This document shows positions 26,665-36,499 of a DNA stretch of 64,000 nucleotides, one piece after another (position 1 is the first letter of the stretch; every line of letters begins with the position of its first letter). The notes beneath the pieces are model-generated. The model worked only from the letters and a program-made list of their open reading frames with translations, searched no databases and was not told the origin of the DNA. The translations under genes and the position numbers were made by a program. Origin of the DNA: Segetibacter aerophilus (GTDB lineage: Bacteria; Bacteroidota; Bacteroidia; Chitinophagales; Chitinophagaceae); assembly GCF_007991655.1 (NCBI RefSeq), contig NZ_BJYT01000001.1, positions 620,001 through 684,000 on the forward strand, written 5' to 3'.

Positions 26665-28386
26665 ATGATTGCTTCAGAACAATATGTAATTGGTGTTGAC
26701 TATGGTTCAGACTCAGTAAGAACCATTATCGTTGATGCAGCTAACGGCAATGAAGTCGCTGCTTCTGTTTATTACTATCCGCGTTGGAAACAACAACTCT
26801 ATTGCAATGCTTCCCTCAACAGGTTTCGTCAGCATCCTTTGGACTATGTCGAAGGGTTGGAAGAAACAGTCAAGCGATGCATTGTTCAGGCAGGAGCAGA
26901 GGTAGCTGCAAAAGTGAAAGCAATTTCCGTCGATACGACTGGTTCAACGCCTGTGGCTGTTGATAAAACCGGAACACCACTTGCCTTAATTCCAGGTTTC
27001 GAAGAAAATCCAAACGCCATGTTCGTACTATGGAAAGATCATACTTCTGTAAACGAGGCAGCCGAGATCAACGCCCATGCGACAAGGTTTGAAACAAATT
27101 ACCTGCAATTTGTAGGAGGCATTTATTCTTCAGAATGGTTCTGGGCAAAACTCTTGCACATTCTTCGGGAGGACGAAGCTGTGAGAAACAACATATATTC
27201 TTTCGTAGAACACTGCGATTGGATTCCTTTTTTATTAACGGGCGGAAACGATATCCATCAGATGAAGAGGGGAGTTTGCTCGGCGGGCCACAAAATATTG
27301 TGGGCAAAAGAGTGGAATGGACTTCCGCCGAATGAATGGTTCTCCGCCTTAGATCCTTTATTAGATGGTTTTACTGCAAAGCTTTTCAAAGATACTTACA
27401 CCTCCGACAAAGCTGCCGGAACGATAAGCAAAGAATGGGCTGAACGTTTAGGTTTACCTGCTGATGTAGTTATAGGCGTAGGCGCTTTTGATGCACACAT
27501 GGGAGCGGTAGGCGGACAAATTGAACCCTACCATTTAAGCAAGGTCATGGGAACATCCACCTGCGATATGTTAGTTGCACCAACCAACGAAGTAGAGGGC
27601 AAATTAATTAAAGGCATTTGTGGCCAGGTACCGGGATCTATTATTCCAGACATGATGGGAATGGAGGCAGGACAATCAGCTTTTGGTGATGCTTATGCCT
27701 GGTTTAAAAATGTGCTCATGTGGCCTTTACAGAATATTCTCTCAAAATCCTCCATAGTAAGCGCAGACGTGGTAAAGCAATTGGTAGATGAAACTGCGGA
27801 AAAGATTATTCCTGAACTGAGCAGGCAGGCAGCAAATTTACCTCTTCTTGAAGATGATGAGTTGGCCATCGATTGGTTCAATGGAAGACGTACACCTGAT
27901 GCTAACCAGGCACTAAAAGGTGCCATTTCAGGACTGGCGTTGGGAAGCGATGCTGCAAAAATTTTTCGTGCAATTGTTGAAGCAACGTGTTTTGGCGCTA
28001 AAGCCATTGTAGATCGCTTTAATGATCAAGGCGTTCCTGTAAAAGGTTTGATCGGGATGGGAGGTGTAGCGAAGAAGTCACCTTTTATCATGCAAATGAT
28101 GGCAGATGTAATGAACATGCCAATTAGAATACATAAGTCAGAACAAACGTGTGCTCTTGGCGCCGCCATGTTTGCAGCAACTGCAGCAGGTCTTTTCGCC
28201 AAAGTAGAAGACGCTATGGATGCTATGGGGCAGGGTTTCGACGCGGAATATCATCCTGATCAGGCTAACGTTGCCATTTATAAGAAGCGTTACGAGAAGT
28301 ATAAGCAGCTTGGCGGATTCCTGGAACAGCAACCGAATATGCGTGAAAGCAAAGCAGAATATCAAGATATAGTCGCTACAGCATAA
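26665..28386 (+). CDS. araB: Ribulokinase
   Basis: AraB phosphorylates L-ribulose. The 573-residue FGGY kinase starts VIGVDYGSDSVRTIIVDA and has the family blocks ISVDTTGSTPVAVD, LWKDHTS, GIYSSEWFWAKLLHIL, GAFDAHMGAVGG, VMGTSTCDML, GMEAGQSAFGDAYAWF and the C-terminal LGAAMFAATAAGLF. Length and blocks match AraB rather than xylulokinase. It is followed by a remnant micro-gene and araD. Confidence 0.95.
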   Translation: MIASEQYVIGVDYGSDSVRTIIVDAANGNEVAASVYYYPRWKQQLYCNASLNRFRQHPLDYVEGLEETVKRCIVQAGAEVAAKVKAISVDTTGSTPVAVDKTGTPLALIPGFEENPNAMFVLWKDHTSVNEAAEINAHATRFETNYLQFVGGIYSSEWFWAKLLHILREDEAVRNNIYSFVEHCDWIPFLLTGGNDIHQMKRGVCSAGHKILWAKEWNGLPPNEWFSALDPLLDGFTAKLFKDTYTSDKAAGTISKEWAERLGLPADVVIGVGAFDAHMGAVGGQIEPYHLSKVMGTSTCDMLVAPTNEVEGKLIKGICGQVPGSIIPDMMGMEAGQSAFGDAYAWFKNVLMWPLQNILSKSSIVSADVVKQLVDETAEKIIPELSRQAANLPLLEDDELAIDWFNGRRTPDANQALKGAISGLALGSDAAKIFRAIVEATCFGAKAIVDRFNDQGVPVKGLIGMGGVAKKSPFIMQMMADVMNMPIRIHKSEQTCALGAAMFAATAAGLFAKVEDAMDAMGQGFDAEYHPDQANVAIYKKRYEKYKQLGGFLEQQPNMRESKAEYQDIVATA

Positions 28387-28402
28387 CTAGTAATTACGGA
28401 CA

Positions 28403-28529
28403 ATGACGAAAAGATACTCTTGAGCAGTTAGAAGATTTAATTGATACAATCATTTCAGAAGCTAGAAAAGGCGATGAAAAAATTACTGTTAAGTTGGAAA
28501 GGCAATTGAAAATGGAAGGCCGGTTGTAA
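28403..28529 (+). pseudogene. Possible 41-residue micro-gene with a one-base shift
   Basis: Starting at ATG 28403 the frame stops after six codons (MTKRYS). If one A of the AAAA run at 28409-28412 is removed, the frame runs as MTKDTLEQLEDLIDTI, then ISEARKGDEKITVKLERQL, to KMEGRL and a TAA at 28527. That is a well-formed, highly charged amphipathic 41-residue peptide. It could be a decayed small gene, a programmed +1 frameshift or a sequencing error. It lies between araB and araD. Confidence 0.35.
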
Positions 28530-28585
28530 CTTATCTAGCTTTCATGGAAGGATAACTACAAAGACAGGTTTGTCAATACAATAGC

Positions 28586-29284
28586 ATGAGCAAATACAAG
28601 CAAATACGGGAAGAAGCATACGAGGCAAACATGCAGCTTCCAAAGTTGGGGTTAGTACTTTTTACATTCGGAAATGTTAGTGCTGCTGATCGTGAGCTAG
28701 GGGTGTTCGCTATTAAGCCAAGTGGTGTTCCTTACGAAGAATTGTCTCCCAAAAAAATGGTGATCGTAGACTTTGAAGGAGTAACAGTAGAAGGCAAACT
28801 CCGTCCATCTTCTGATACACTGACCCATGCTGTTTTGTACAAGCATTGGGAAAAAGTTGGAGGCATTGTTCATACACACTCAACGTATGCTACAGCCTGG
28901 GCACAAACACTGCGAAGCATACCCAATTACGGAACTACACATGCTGATCATACCACCGTAGATATTCCCTGCGCTCCACCCATGAGCGACGAAATGATAC
29001 AAGGCAATTATGAGTATGAAACCGGTTTTCAAATAATGAATTGTCTCGCCGAAAAAGGTTTTAGCTACGAAGAGGTCGAAATGATTTTGGTGGGAAACCA
29101 TGCGCCCTTTACCTGGGGTAAAACTCCAGCTAAGGCAGTTTACAACAGCGCAGTTCTCGAGAATATTGCTCACATGGCCTATCTGAGCGAACAGATAAGA
29201 CCTCACAATCCAAAAATGAAAGATGCACTTATTAAGAAACATTTTGAGAGAAAGCACGGCCCTGATTCTTATTATGGACAATAA
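28586..29284 (+). CDS. araD: L-ribulose-5-phosphate 4-epimerase
   Basis: AraD converts L-ribulose 5-phosphate to D-xylulose 5-phosphate. The 232-residue class II aldolase family protein has GNVSAADRELGVFAIKPSGV (phosphate site), the zinc ligands in GGIVHTHSTYATAW and AHMAYL, and VGNHAPFTWG. Length matches family members of 231 residues. It is followed by araA after a 191-base spacer with a palindrome and a repeat. Confidence 0.96.
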   Translation: MSKYKQIREEAYEANMQLPKLGLVLFTFGNVSAADRELGVFAIKPSGVPYEELSPKKMVIVDFEGVTVEGKLRPSSDTLTHAVLYKHWEKVGGIVHTHSTYATAWAQTLRSIPNYGTTHADHTTVDIPCAPPMSDEMIQGNYEYETGFQIMNCLAEKGFSYEEVEMILVGNHAPFTWGKTPAKAVYNSAVLENIAHMAYLSEQIRPHNPKMKDALIKKHFERKHGPDSYYGQ

Positions 29285-29297
29285 AAGTATTCGTTAT

Positions 29298-29378
29298 TGC
29301 AAGGAGGAACGACGAAGCAATCTGCTTTAAAAATGGAAGTAGTTCTGGCTCAGATGTCGGATTGCTTTGTTCCTCGCA
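29298..29378. repeat. Long palindromic REP-like element between araD and araA
   Basis: GAGGAAC-GA-CGAAGCAATC (left arm, ~29303-29321) is complementary, apart from a small bulge and one mismatch, to GATTGCTTTGTTCCTC (right arm, ~29360-29375), with a ~38-base loop. Motifs of the form GAGGAACGAAGCAATC are common dispersed palindromes in bacterial genomes. Confidence 0.55.
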
Positions 29379-29391
29379 TTGACAGACGACA

Positions 29392-29415
29392 GTACAAGTG
29401 TGCGACGCAACAATG
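29392..29415 (+). repeat. Dispersed ACAACGATG repeat, copy 6 (CpG-rich variant)
   Basis: GTACAAGTG followed by TGCGACGCAACAATG, immediately downstream of the palindromic element. It keeps two of the three CpG sites of the family. Confidence 0.65.
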
Positions 29416-29475
29416 ACACTATGAAAAACTAAAGCAGTGAAACAAAAAGAATTTACTAACGACAACTAAGTATTA

Positions 29476-30978
29476 ATGATAGATTTAAAACAACTGGAAA
29501 TTTGGTTCGTAACTGGCAGCCAACATCTTTACGGAGAAGAAACACTTAGGCAGGTTGCTGAACATTCTCAAACCATCGCTACCTCTCTAAATAGTGCTAC
29601 TCAAATTCCTGTCACGGTTGTTTTTAAACCGACTGTAAAAACAACAGAAGAAATCTACGGTATCTGCCAGGAAGCTGACGTGGCTACAAATTGTATCGGC
29701 ATCGTGGCCTGGATGCATACTTTCTCTCCTGCTAAAATGTGGATCGGAGGTTTGAAGATTTTGAAGAAGCCTTTACTACATCTGCATACCCAGTTCAATA
29801 GAGATATTCCCTGGGGCGAGATTGATATGGACTTTATGAACCTGAACCAAAGTGCTCATGGAGATCGTGAGTTTGGCTTTATCATGACGCGTATGCGCAT
29901 CAATCGTAAAGTGGTTGTTGGTCATTGGGAAGATGAGCAGGCCCGTGAACAAATAGGTGCATGGGCAAGAGCAGCTGCTGGTTGGAACGATTGGCAGGGT
30001 GCAAAGTTTGTTCGCTTCGGAGACAACATGCGGTATGTAGCGGTGACCGAAGGGGATAAAGTTGAAGCAGAAATGAAGTTCGGGTTTTCAGTAAATACAC
30101 ATGGGATTGGAGACTTGGTAAAAGTGATTGATGAAGTAAGCGACGCAGATGTACAGACCCTTATTGAAGAATATAACGACCGGTACAAACTTGCGGCTAA
30201 CTTAAGAAAAGGAGCCGAAGGCCATCAGTCTTTGATAGAAGCGGCAAAGATAGAAATCGGCCTACGAACGTTTTTGCAGCAGGGTGACTTTAAAGGTTTT
30301 TCGGACACTTTTGAAGATCTACACGGAATGGTTCAACTACCCGGAATAGCTGCACAACGCTTAATGGCGCAAGGTTATGGATTTGCCGGCGAAGGCGATT
30401 GGAAGACTGCAGCTTTGGTTCGGGCAATGAAAGTGATGGGAGCGGGGCTTCCGGGAGCAAATTCTTTTATGGAAGATTACACTTATCATTTCGATCCGGC
30501 TAACCCGATGGTGTTAGGTTCTCATATGCTTGAAGTGGACGAGTCGTTGGCGGAAGGTGAAATATCTATTGAAGTACATCCTTTAGGAATTGGTGGAAAA
30601 GCAGACCCTGTTCGGATGGTATTCAACTCAGGTGCTGGTCCGGCATTAAACGCCTCCATTGTTGATATGGGAAATCGTTTTAGATTGATCGTCAACGAAG
30701 TGGAAGCTGTGAAAGCGCCGCATGATTTACCTAAGCTTCCTGTAGCTCGTGTACTTTGGAAACCACTTCCGGATATGAAGACGGGATGTGCTGCCTGGAT
30801 TTATGCGGGCGGTGCTCATCATACCGGTTACAGCCAAAATCTTACAGCTGAGCATATGGAAGACTTTGCTTCTTTTGCGGGCATCGAATATGTGCTGATT
30901 GGAAAAGATACTAACCTCCTTCAACTCAAGAATGAGCTCCGCTGGAGTGAAGTTTATTACCAGATAAATAAATCTTAG
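29476..30978 (+). CDS. araA: L-arabinose isomerase
   Basis: AraA isomerises L-arabinose to L-ribulose with Mn2+. The 500-residue protein (same length as the E. coli enzyme) has [62 protein letters not shown] (catalytic Glu), [10 protein letters not shown] and metal-site His in [11 protein letters not shown] and GAHHTGYS. It precedes the symporter by about 70 bases. Confidence 0.97.
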   Translation: MIDLKQLEIWFVTGSQHLYGEETLRQVAEHSQTIATSLNSATQIPVTVVFKPTVKTTEEIYGICQEADVATNCIGIVAWMHTFSPAKMWIGGLKILKKPLLHLHTQFNRDIPWGEIDMDFMNLNQSAHGDREFGFIMTRMRINRKVVVGHWEDEQAREQIGAWARAAAGWNDWQGAKFVRFGDNMRYVAVTEGDKVEAEMKFGFSVNTHGIGDLVKVIDEVSDADVQTLIEEYNDRYKLAANLRKGAEGHQSLIEAAKIEIGLRTFLQQGDFKGFSDTFEDLHGMVQLPGIAAQRLMAQGYGFAGEGDWKTAALVRAMKVMGAGLPGANSFMEDYTYHFDPANPMVLGSHMLEVDESLAEGEISIEVHPLGIGGKADPVRMVFNSGAGPALNASIVDMGNRFRLIVNEVEAVKAPHDLPKLPVARVLWKPLPDMKTGCAAWIYAGGAHHTGYSQNLTAEHMEDFASFAGIEYVLIGKDTNLLQLKNELRWSEVYYQINKS

Positions 30979-31047
30979 AAATAATTGACAACGTAGTAAT
31001 TTAACGTTTTTTAAAAAATAAATAAGTTTTAACCCCGCAGTCTGCTT

Positions 31048-32736
31048 ATGAAAAATGGCTTAACTAACCTGGACATTGCCGTATTTGTTATTTACTTTAT
31101 AATCGTTTCGGCTTATGGCTACAGCATTTACAGAAAACGTAAAAAAGATGAACATGATGCCAAAGCTTACTTTCTTGCTGAAGGCACATTAACGTGGTGG
31201 GCGATCGGTGCTTCACTGATTGCATCAAATATTTCTGCAGAACAATTTATTGGAATGAGCGGCGAAGGCTTTTTCCTTGGTATTGCGGTAGCTGCCTACG
31301 AATGGCTTGCAGCTGTAGCACTTATTATCGTGGCTGTATGGTTTATCCCGGTTTACCTCAAGAACCATATCTATACGATGCCTCAATTCCTAAAAACGAG
31401 GTATAATGAATCCGTGGCTTTGATCATGGCAATTTTTTGGCTGTTCCTTTATGTGTTTGTTAACCTGACATCTATCTTATACCTCGGGGCTGTAGCCATT
31501 AACGGACTTGCCGGAGGTGAATACCTCCATGTGATCATGCTTGGGCTAGCCATTTTTGCCTTGTTAATCTCCCTCGGAGGTATGAAGGTTGTTGCCTATA
31601 CAGACGTTATCCAGGTAGCGGTTTTGATCGTCGGAGGATTAGTCACTTCTTATATTGCTTTGTCTGTAGTTGGTGATACTTATAATGGTCCCGGAAGCGG
31701 CGCGATTGCTGGTTTTAAAACCCTCCTTAACAATGCTCCTGAGCATTTTAAAATGATCATTCCAAAACCTAACGCTGCTTCCAATCAAAACGACATCAAT
31801 AAATATCTGACGTTTCCTGGCCTTGCATCTTATGCTGCCGGTATCTGGATCATCAACCTGAACTACTGGGGTTGTAACCAGTACATCACGCAAAGAGCAT
31901 TGGGAGCCGATTTGCAAACAGCAAGAAACGGAATTTTATTTGCGGGTTTTTTAAAGCTAATGATGCCGCTAATTGTAATGCTACCTGGTATTGCTGCTTT
32001 CGTGTTGTATAAAGACGGGCACTTACCTCAATTGGTCGGCGGAAAAGATGGAGCTTATTCTGCGGTACTTACTTTTCTTCCAACAGGCTTAAAGGGTTTG
32101 TCTGTTGCGGCTTTAACGGCTGCTATCGTTGCCTCGCTTGCCGGTAAAGTAAATAGTATCTCTACCATTTATACTTTGGACATACACAAGAAATATTTTG
32201 GTAAAGAATCCGATGAAAGGAAGCTGGTTTATATAGGAAGAGCGGCAGTGTTTATAGCAATGATCGTAGCTGTAATATTTACATGGGGAGACGTATTAGG
32301 CATTGGTGGTACTGGTGGATTTACGTTTATCCAGAAGTATACTGGCTTCTTTAGTCCGGGCGTGTTTGCCATGTTTTTCTTAGGTATGTTTTGGAAAAGG
32401 ACAACAGGAGCAGCAGCGGTGGTAGGTGTAATACTAGGCTTTTTGCTCTCCGTCTTTTTCAACGAATTAGCTCCCGGAATTACTGGTCACGATACATTCT
32501 TATATACTGCATATCCAAACGGTAAGGGCGGATGGGAAATTCCTTTCCACATTTGCATGGGTCTATCATTCTTTTTTACAATGATAGTAATGATTGCTAT
32601 TAGCCTGACTGGTCCAAAAATTAATCCTAAAGCGTTTGAGTTAGACACTACTATGTTCAAACTCAAACCCCAAACACTTGCAATAATTGTTGTTATATTG
32701 CTGTTGATCGCGGCATTGTACATCCGGTTCTGGTAA
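31048..32736 (+). CDS. Sodium/sugar symporter, SSS family
   Basis: The 562-residue integral membrane protein has about 14 hydrophobic helices and the SSS-family blocks AIGASLIASNISAEQFIGMSG (Na+ site region), NLNYWGCNQYITQRALGA and LTAAIVASLAGKVNSISTIYTLDI, as in vSGLT-type sodium/galactose and xylose transporters. It is the only transporter in the pentose locus, so arabinose and/or xylose import is the best guess. It is last in the cluster and followed by a terminator. Confidence 0.9.
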   Translation: MKNGLTNLDIAVFVIYFIIVSAYGYSIYRKRKKDEHDAKAYFLAEGTLTWWAIGASLIASNISAEQFIGMSGEGFFLGIAVAAYEWLAAVALIIVAVWFIPVYLKNHIYTMPQFLKTRYNESVALIMAIFWLFLYVFVNLTSILYLGAVAINGLAGGEYLHVIMLGLAIFALLISLGGMKVVAYTDVIQVAVLIVGGLVTSYIALSVVGDTYNGPGSGAIAGFKTLLNNAPEHFKMIIPKPNAASNQNDINKYLTFPGLASYAAGIWIINLNYWGCNQYITQRALGADLQTARNGILFAGFLKLMMPLIVMLPGIAAFVLYKDGHLPQLVGGKDGAYSAVLTFLPTGLKGLSVAALTAAIVASLAGKVNSISTIYTLDIHKKYFGKESDERKLVYIGRAAVFIAMIVAVIFTWGDVLGIGGTGGFTFIQKYTGFFSPGVFAMFFLGMFWKRTTGAAAVVGVILGFLLSVFFNELAPGITGHDTFLYTAYPNGKGGWEIPFHICMGLSFFFTMIVMIAISLTGPKINPKAFELDTTMFKLKPQTLAIIVVILLLIAALYIRFW

Positions 32737-32758
32737 TAGATAATTATTTGAATACACT

Positions 32759-32790
32759 AAAGAGGTCGGCATTTGCCGGCCTCTTTTATT
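32759..32790 (+). terminator. Terminator of the pentose cluster
   Basis: AAAGAGGTCGGC (32759-32770), ATTT loop, GCCGGCCTCTTT (32775-32786), then T-rich sequence. Twelve pairs with one wobble. Confidence 0.85.
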
Positions 32791-33135
32791 TGTATCAACC
32801 GTCAAATTTGTTTTGCTGCTGAAGGAATTTTATGGGTTCAACTAATAGCAACTTTCAGCTTCGGTTGTGTCGCACACTGGTACATTTCGACAACTAGCAG
32901 CTTTTGCTTTCATAGCTATCCTATCTATTTCTGCAATTAAAAAAAAGCTCATTTTTCCTTCAAACTAAAAATCATCGCTGTCTTTGGGTTCTAATAGTTT
33001 GTATCTTTTGGGTATAAAATTGCAAAAACAGCAACAATAGCTCCACAGGTAAAAGAGTCTAGCCGAGGATATAATTAAGGGCACTCCGCTGGCACAATAT
33101 GTGAAACCCGTAACAATAAATTAAAAATATTAGTT
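32791..33135. other. Intergenic stretch before the SDR gene
   Basis: Contains one reverse copy of the dispersed repeat (32862) and AT-rich sequence. A GTATCTTTTGGG stretch near 33000 could be part of an SDR promoter. Nothing else is seen. Confidence 0.45.
32862..32883 (-). repeat. Dispersed ACAACGATG repeat, copy 7
   Basis: Minus strand reads GTACCAGTG then TGCGACACAACCG: left and middle parts conserved, right end altered. Confidence 0.55.
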
Positions 33136-34029
33136 ATGAGTGCAGCAGAAAATACAAATATGCAAAACCCGGTTGATCAGTTTGATAAGCCACCTTTTCC
33201 TGACCAAAAGCAACAGCCACCTGGTACAGAAAGCGAGATGACGCCACAGGCAGATCATGGTGAAAATTCTTACAAAGGCTCAGGTAAATTGACGGGAAGG
33301 AAAGCAATCATCACAGGTGGAGACTCAGGTATTGGCCGTGCAGTAGCCATTGCCTTTGCTCGTGAAGGAGCAGACGTCCTGATATCTTACTTGAATGAGC
33401 ATGAAGACGCAAAAGAGACAGCAAGGCACATCGAGGAAGCAGGCAGGAAAGCCGTTCTGGTACCCGGTGATATACAAAGCGAGGAGCATTGCAAAAACAT
33501 CGTAAACAAGGCTTTGGAAGAATTTGGGCAATTAGACATTTTAGTAAATAATGCTGCTTACCAAATGTCACATGAATCATTGCAAGAGATTACAAGCGAG
33601 GAGATAGACCGAACATTTAGAACAAACATTTTTGCCATGTATTATTTGTGCAAAGCAGCGGAGCCACATCTGAAACCAGGAAGTACGGTGGTGAATACTA
33701 CTTCGGTAAACGCATACAAACCTTCGCCCGGTTTACTTGCTTATGCACCTACAAAAGGAGCCATTCAAAACTTTACCGCAGCTTTGGGTCAATTGTGGGC
33801 AGAAAAGGGAATTCGCGTAAACTGCGTTGCTCCCGGCCCAATTTGGACTCCTTTAATACCTTCTACAATGCCTGCCGAAAAGGTTAAAAGCTTCGGACAG
33901 GACGTTCCTTTAGGACGCGCAGGTCAACCGGCAGAACTTGCTCCGGCTTATGTTCTACTAGCTTCGCAAGACTCAAGCTACATGACAAGTTCAACAATCC
34001 AGGTTACCGGCGGTACTCCAACAATTTAG
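33136..34029 (+). CDS. SDR-family oxidoreductase (YghA/GSP39-like)
   Basis: The 297-residue short-chain dehydrogenase has an unusual Pro/Gln-rich N-terminal segment (FDKPPFPDQKQQPPG), then the NAD(P) motif TGGDSGIGRAVA, NNAAYQMSH, active-site Ser, and YAPTKGA (Tyr-x3-Lys) and VAPGPIWTPLI. The Pro-rich lead is typical of the YghA/general stress protein 39 group, often linked to oxidative or osmotic stress. The substrate is unknown. It stands alone with a perfect terminator behind it. Confidence 0.88.
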   Translation: MSAAENTNMQNPVDQFDKPPFPDQKQQPPGTESEMTPQADHGENSYKGSGKLTGRKAIITGGDSGIGRAVAIAFAREGADVLISYLNEHEDAKETARHIEEAGRKAVLVPGDIQSEEHCKNIVNKALEEFGQLDILVNNAAYQMSHESLQEITSEEIDRTFRTNIFAMYYLCKAAEPHLKPGSTVVNTTSVNAYKPSPGLLAYAPTKGAIQNFTAALGQLWAEKGIRVNCVAPGPIWTPLIPSTMPAEKVKSFGQDVPLGRAGQPAELAPAYVLLASQDSSYMTSSTIQVTGGTPTI

Positions 34030-34046
34030 TCTGGCTTAATAAACGA

Positions 34047-34079
34047 AAAAGCTCTTGTAAGAAGATTACAAGAGCTTTT
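34047..34079. terminator. Bidirectional terminator between SDR and M1 peptidase genes
   Basis: Perfect 14-bp stem AAAAGCTCTTGTAA / TTACAAGAGCTTTT with a five-base loop. With A and T tracts on both sides it can serve both converging genes. Confidence 0.9.
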
Positions 34080-34104
34080 CTATTATCATCCTATCTCAGA
34101 TTAT

Positions 34105-36480
34105 TTACAACGACTTATTTTCCCTTGCTTTTTGCATAGGAGTTATTCCTGAAGATTGTCCACGTCCCGCGCCTTGTTTTAGTTTAAACAGTTCAAAACG
34201 GGTAGGAGGTGTAGCAGTCGCACCCCACCTGTTGTTTGTCTCATCGATATCTGCAGTCTCCTTTAGTGGATCAAGAAGAATAGAGGCCACTTCTTTATCT
34301 TTCATAAAGGACTTCCCCACCTGTTTTTCATTCAGCCTCCATATCTGTGCAGGTATGCGCTCAATTTCTTTAGTGCCGTCTTTATAAGTCCATTCTACTA
34401 TTATTGGCATTACCAAACCACCTTTGTTCGTGAACGTAAGCTGGTAAAAATATTTGCTTCCAAACTTTGCTTTTGCTGCTTCATCCAACGGCTCAAACCG
34501 ACCAGGAACAGGTACTGCGTATTTTGCTGAGTCGTATGTTTTCATCCCACGGCCATAACTCCAATAAAAATCACGCAAAGATGTATCTACGTCCGTATAG
34601 TAATGAATGCTTGTATCCTGGCGATTCCTGATTTTAGAGATGTCTTCAAATTCATTTAGAATTGGTTTTGCCAACGCTACCATTGCTGTCGAATCTCCAC
34701 TTTTTGGTACTGCGTTCAGGTTAGGCCGCATGTACTTCACACTGTCAAGCGAGATGTCTGTCACATCGGTACTGTAAAACCATCCACGCCAAAACCAGTC
34801 AAGGTCTTCACCGCTCGCATCTTCCATAGTCCTGAAGAAATCAGCAGGCGTAGGATGTTTGAACGCCCAACGGCGGGCGTATTGCTGGAAAGCATAATCA
34901 AACAATTTTCGTCCCATGATAGTCTCACGCAAAATGTTTAAACCTGTGGCAGGTTTTGCATAGGCGTTTGGTCCAAAGCCAATAATATTTTCTGAGTTGG
35001 TCATGATTGGCTCCAACTGGTCTTTCGGCAATTTCATATAATCTGTAATAGCCCAGGCTGGCCCGCGGCGACTTGGAAACTTATTATCGAACATTTCTTC
35101 AGTCAGGTATTGAACAAAAGTATTCAGCCCTTCATCCATCCAGGTCCACTGACGCTCGTCGCTGTTGACGATCATTGGAAAAAAATTATGACCAACCTCA
35201 TGGATGATTACACCGATCATTCCGTTTTTGGTTTGTTCAGAATAGTTGCCGTCTTTATCAGTTCTGCCATTATTAAAACAAATCATTGGGTATTCCATAC
35301 CATTACTAGCCTCCACGCTTTGTGCGACAGGATATGTGTATGGTATACTAAAATGAGAATAAGTCTTTACCGTATGAGCTACCACTTTTGTTGAATACCT
35401 GCGCCATAAAGCGTAAGCCTCTTTACCATAAAAGCTCATGCACATAATTTTCTTTCCTTCTACTGTAGTCGGCATTCCATCCCACACAAACTTGCGGGAA
35501 GATGTCCACGCGAAGTCACGTACATCTTTGGCTGCAAATAACCACGTCTTGGTTGCGCTAGATTTTTTTATTTCTCTTTCTTTTGCTTCCGCCAGCGTTA
35601 CAATTTCTACGGGTTCTTTGGCAGTCTGCGCTTTTTGCCACCTTGCAAGTTGAGCGGCTGATAACACCTGTGCGTAATTCTGGCACTCACCCGTAGCACC
35701 TACTACGTGGTCAGCAGGAACAGTCATCTGAACTTTATAATTGCCGAAGGTTAATGCAAACTCACCACGTCCTGCAAACTGGTGGTTTTGCCATCCTTGG
35801 AAATCACTGTAAACGCAAAGGCGCGGAAACCACTGAGACATCGTAAATAAGTAATCTTTGGTATCGGGGAAAAACTCGTAACCTCCACGTCCTCCCTGTA
35901 CCATCCGATCACTGATGTTGTAGTTCCAATCGATGGAGAAAACGAATTTTTGCCCAGCTTTTAATGGTGTTGGTAATTCAACCCGCATCATCGTTTTGTT
36001 GACTAAGTAGGTCAGCGGCTTTCCGGCTACGTCTGTAATTTTTGTGATGTTTATTCCAAATCCGTTGTCTTTATTAGGATCTTCTAAAGCAGCCAGGGCC
36101 TGGGTAGTTACCTGCGATGAAAGACGATTGCTGCTTTGATAGCCCGCGTTTTTAATTGAGCTGTGCTCATTTTCATCCAACTGAAGCCACAGATAAGATA
36201 AAACATCAGGCGAGTTGTTGTAATAGGTGAGCGTTTCGCTTCCGGTAAGTCGAAGGCTCTTTTCATTCAGCGTCGCTTTTATATCATAGTCACAGCGCTG
36301 TTGCCAGTAACGATTTCCAGGCGCACCACTTGCGGTTCTATATTCATTTGGAGTGGGAAGAACGGTACCTAATTGCTCAAATTTATTAGCGTGATTAGAT
36401 CCGGGATTGTTTTCGGTGTTTTGTGCGTGAGCCGAATGAAATAGTCCCCCGGCAAAAAGTAATAAAAAAAATCTTTTCAT
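34105..36480 (-). CDS. M1-family zinc metallopeptidase, secreted
   Basis: The 791-residue protein begins with a signal peptide (MKRFFLLLFAGGLFHSAHAQ), has the N-terminal beta domain of M1 peptidases (YDIKATLNEKSLRLTGSETLTYYN region), the zinc site HEVGHNFFP with the downstream Glu ligand in WTWMDEGLNTF, and the exopeptidase-like segment SNGMEYPM in place of GAMEN. Such Bacteroidota proteins are predicted periplasmic aminopeptidase-like enzymes. It is upstream-adjacent to a HupE-like gene and a divergent DUF6702 gene. A second, shorter homologue is at 44053-45648. Confidence 0.9.
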   Translation of the reverse strand: MKRFFLLLFAGGLFHSAHAQNTENNPGSNHANKFEQLGTVLPTPNEYRTASGAPGNRYWQQRCDYDIKATLNEKSLRLTGSETLTYYNNSPDVLSYLWLQLDENEHSSIKNAGYQSSNRLSSQVTTQALAALEDPNKDNGFGINITKITDVAGKPLTYLVNKTMMRVELPTPLKAGQKFVFSIDWNYNISDRMVQGGRGGYEFFPDTKDYLFTMSQWFPRLCVYSDFQGWQNHQFAGRGEFALTFGNYKVQMTVPADHVVGATGECQNYAQVLSAAQLARWQKAQTAKEPVEIVTLAEAKEREIKKSSATKTWLFAAKDVRDFAWTSSRKFVWDGMPTTVEGKKIMCMSFYGKEAYALWRRYSTKVVAHTVKTYSHFSIPYTYPVAQSVEASNGMEYPMICFNNGRTDKDGNYSEQTKNGMIGVIIHEVGHNFFPMIVNSDERQWTWMDEGLNTFVQYLTEEMFDNKFPSRRGPAWAITDYMKLPKDQLEPIMTNSENIIGFGPNAYAKPATGLNILRETIMGRKLFDYAFQQYARRWAFKHPTPADFFRTMEDASGEDLDWFWRGWFYSTDVTDISLDSVKYMRPNLNAVPKSGDSTAMVALAKPILNEFEDISKIRNRQDTSIHYYTDVDTSLRDFYWSYGRGMKTYDSAKYAVPVPGRFEPLDEAAKAKFGSKYFYQLTFTNKGGLVMPIIVEWTYKDGTKEIERIPAQIWRLNEKQVGKSFMKDKEVASILLDPLKETADIDETNNRWGATATPPTRFELFKLKQGAGRGQSSGITPMQKARENKSL

Positions 36481-36499
36481 CTGTTATTGTTAAGGTGTT

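Noticed and set aside
32834-32899. Short frame MGSTNSNFQLRL... across a dispersed repeat
   Set aside because: It reads through the repeat and is too short with no support.
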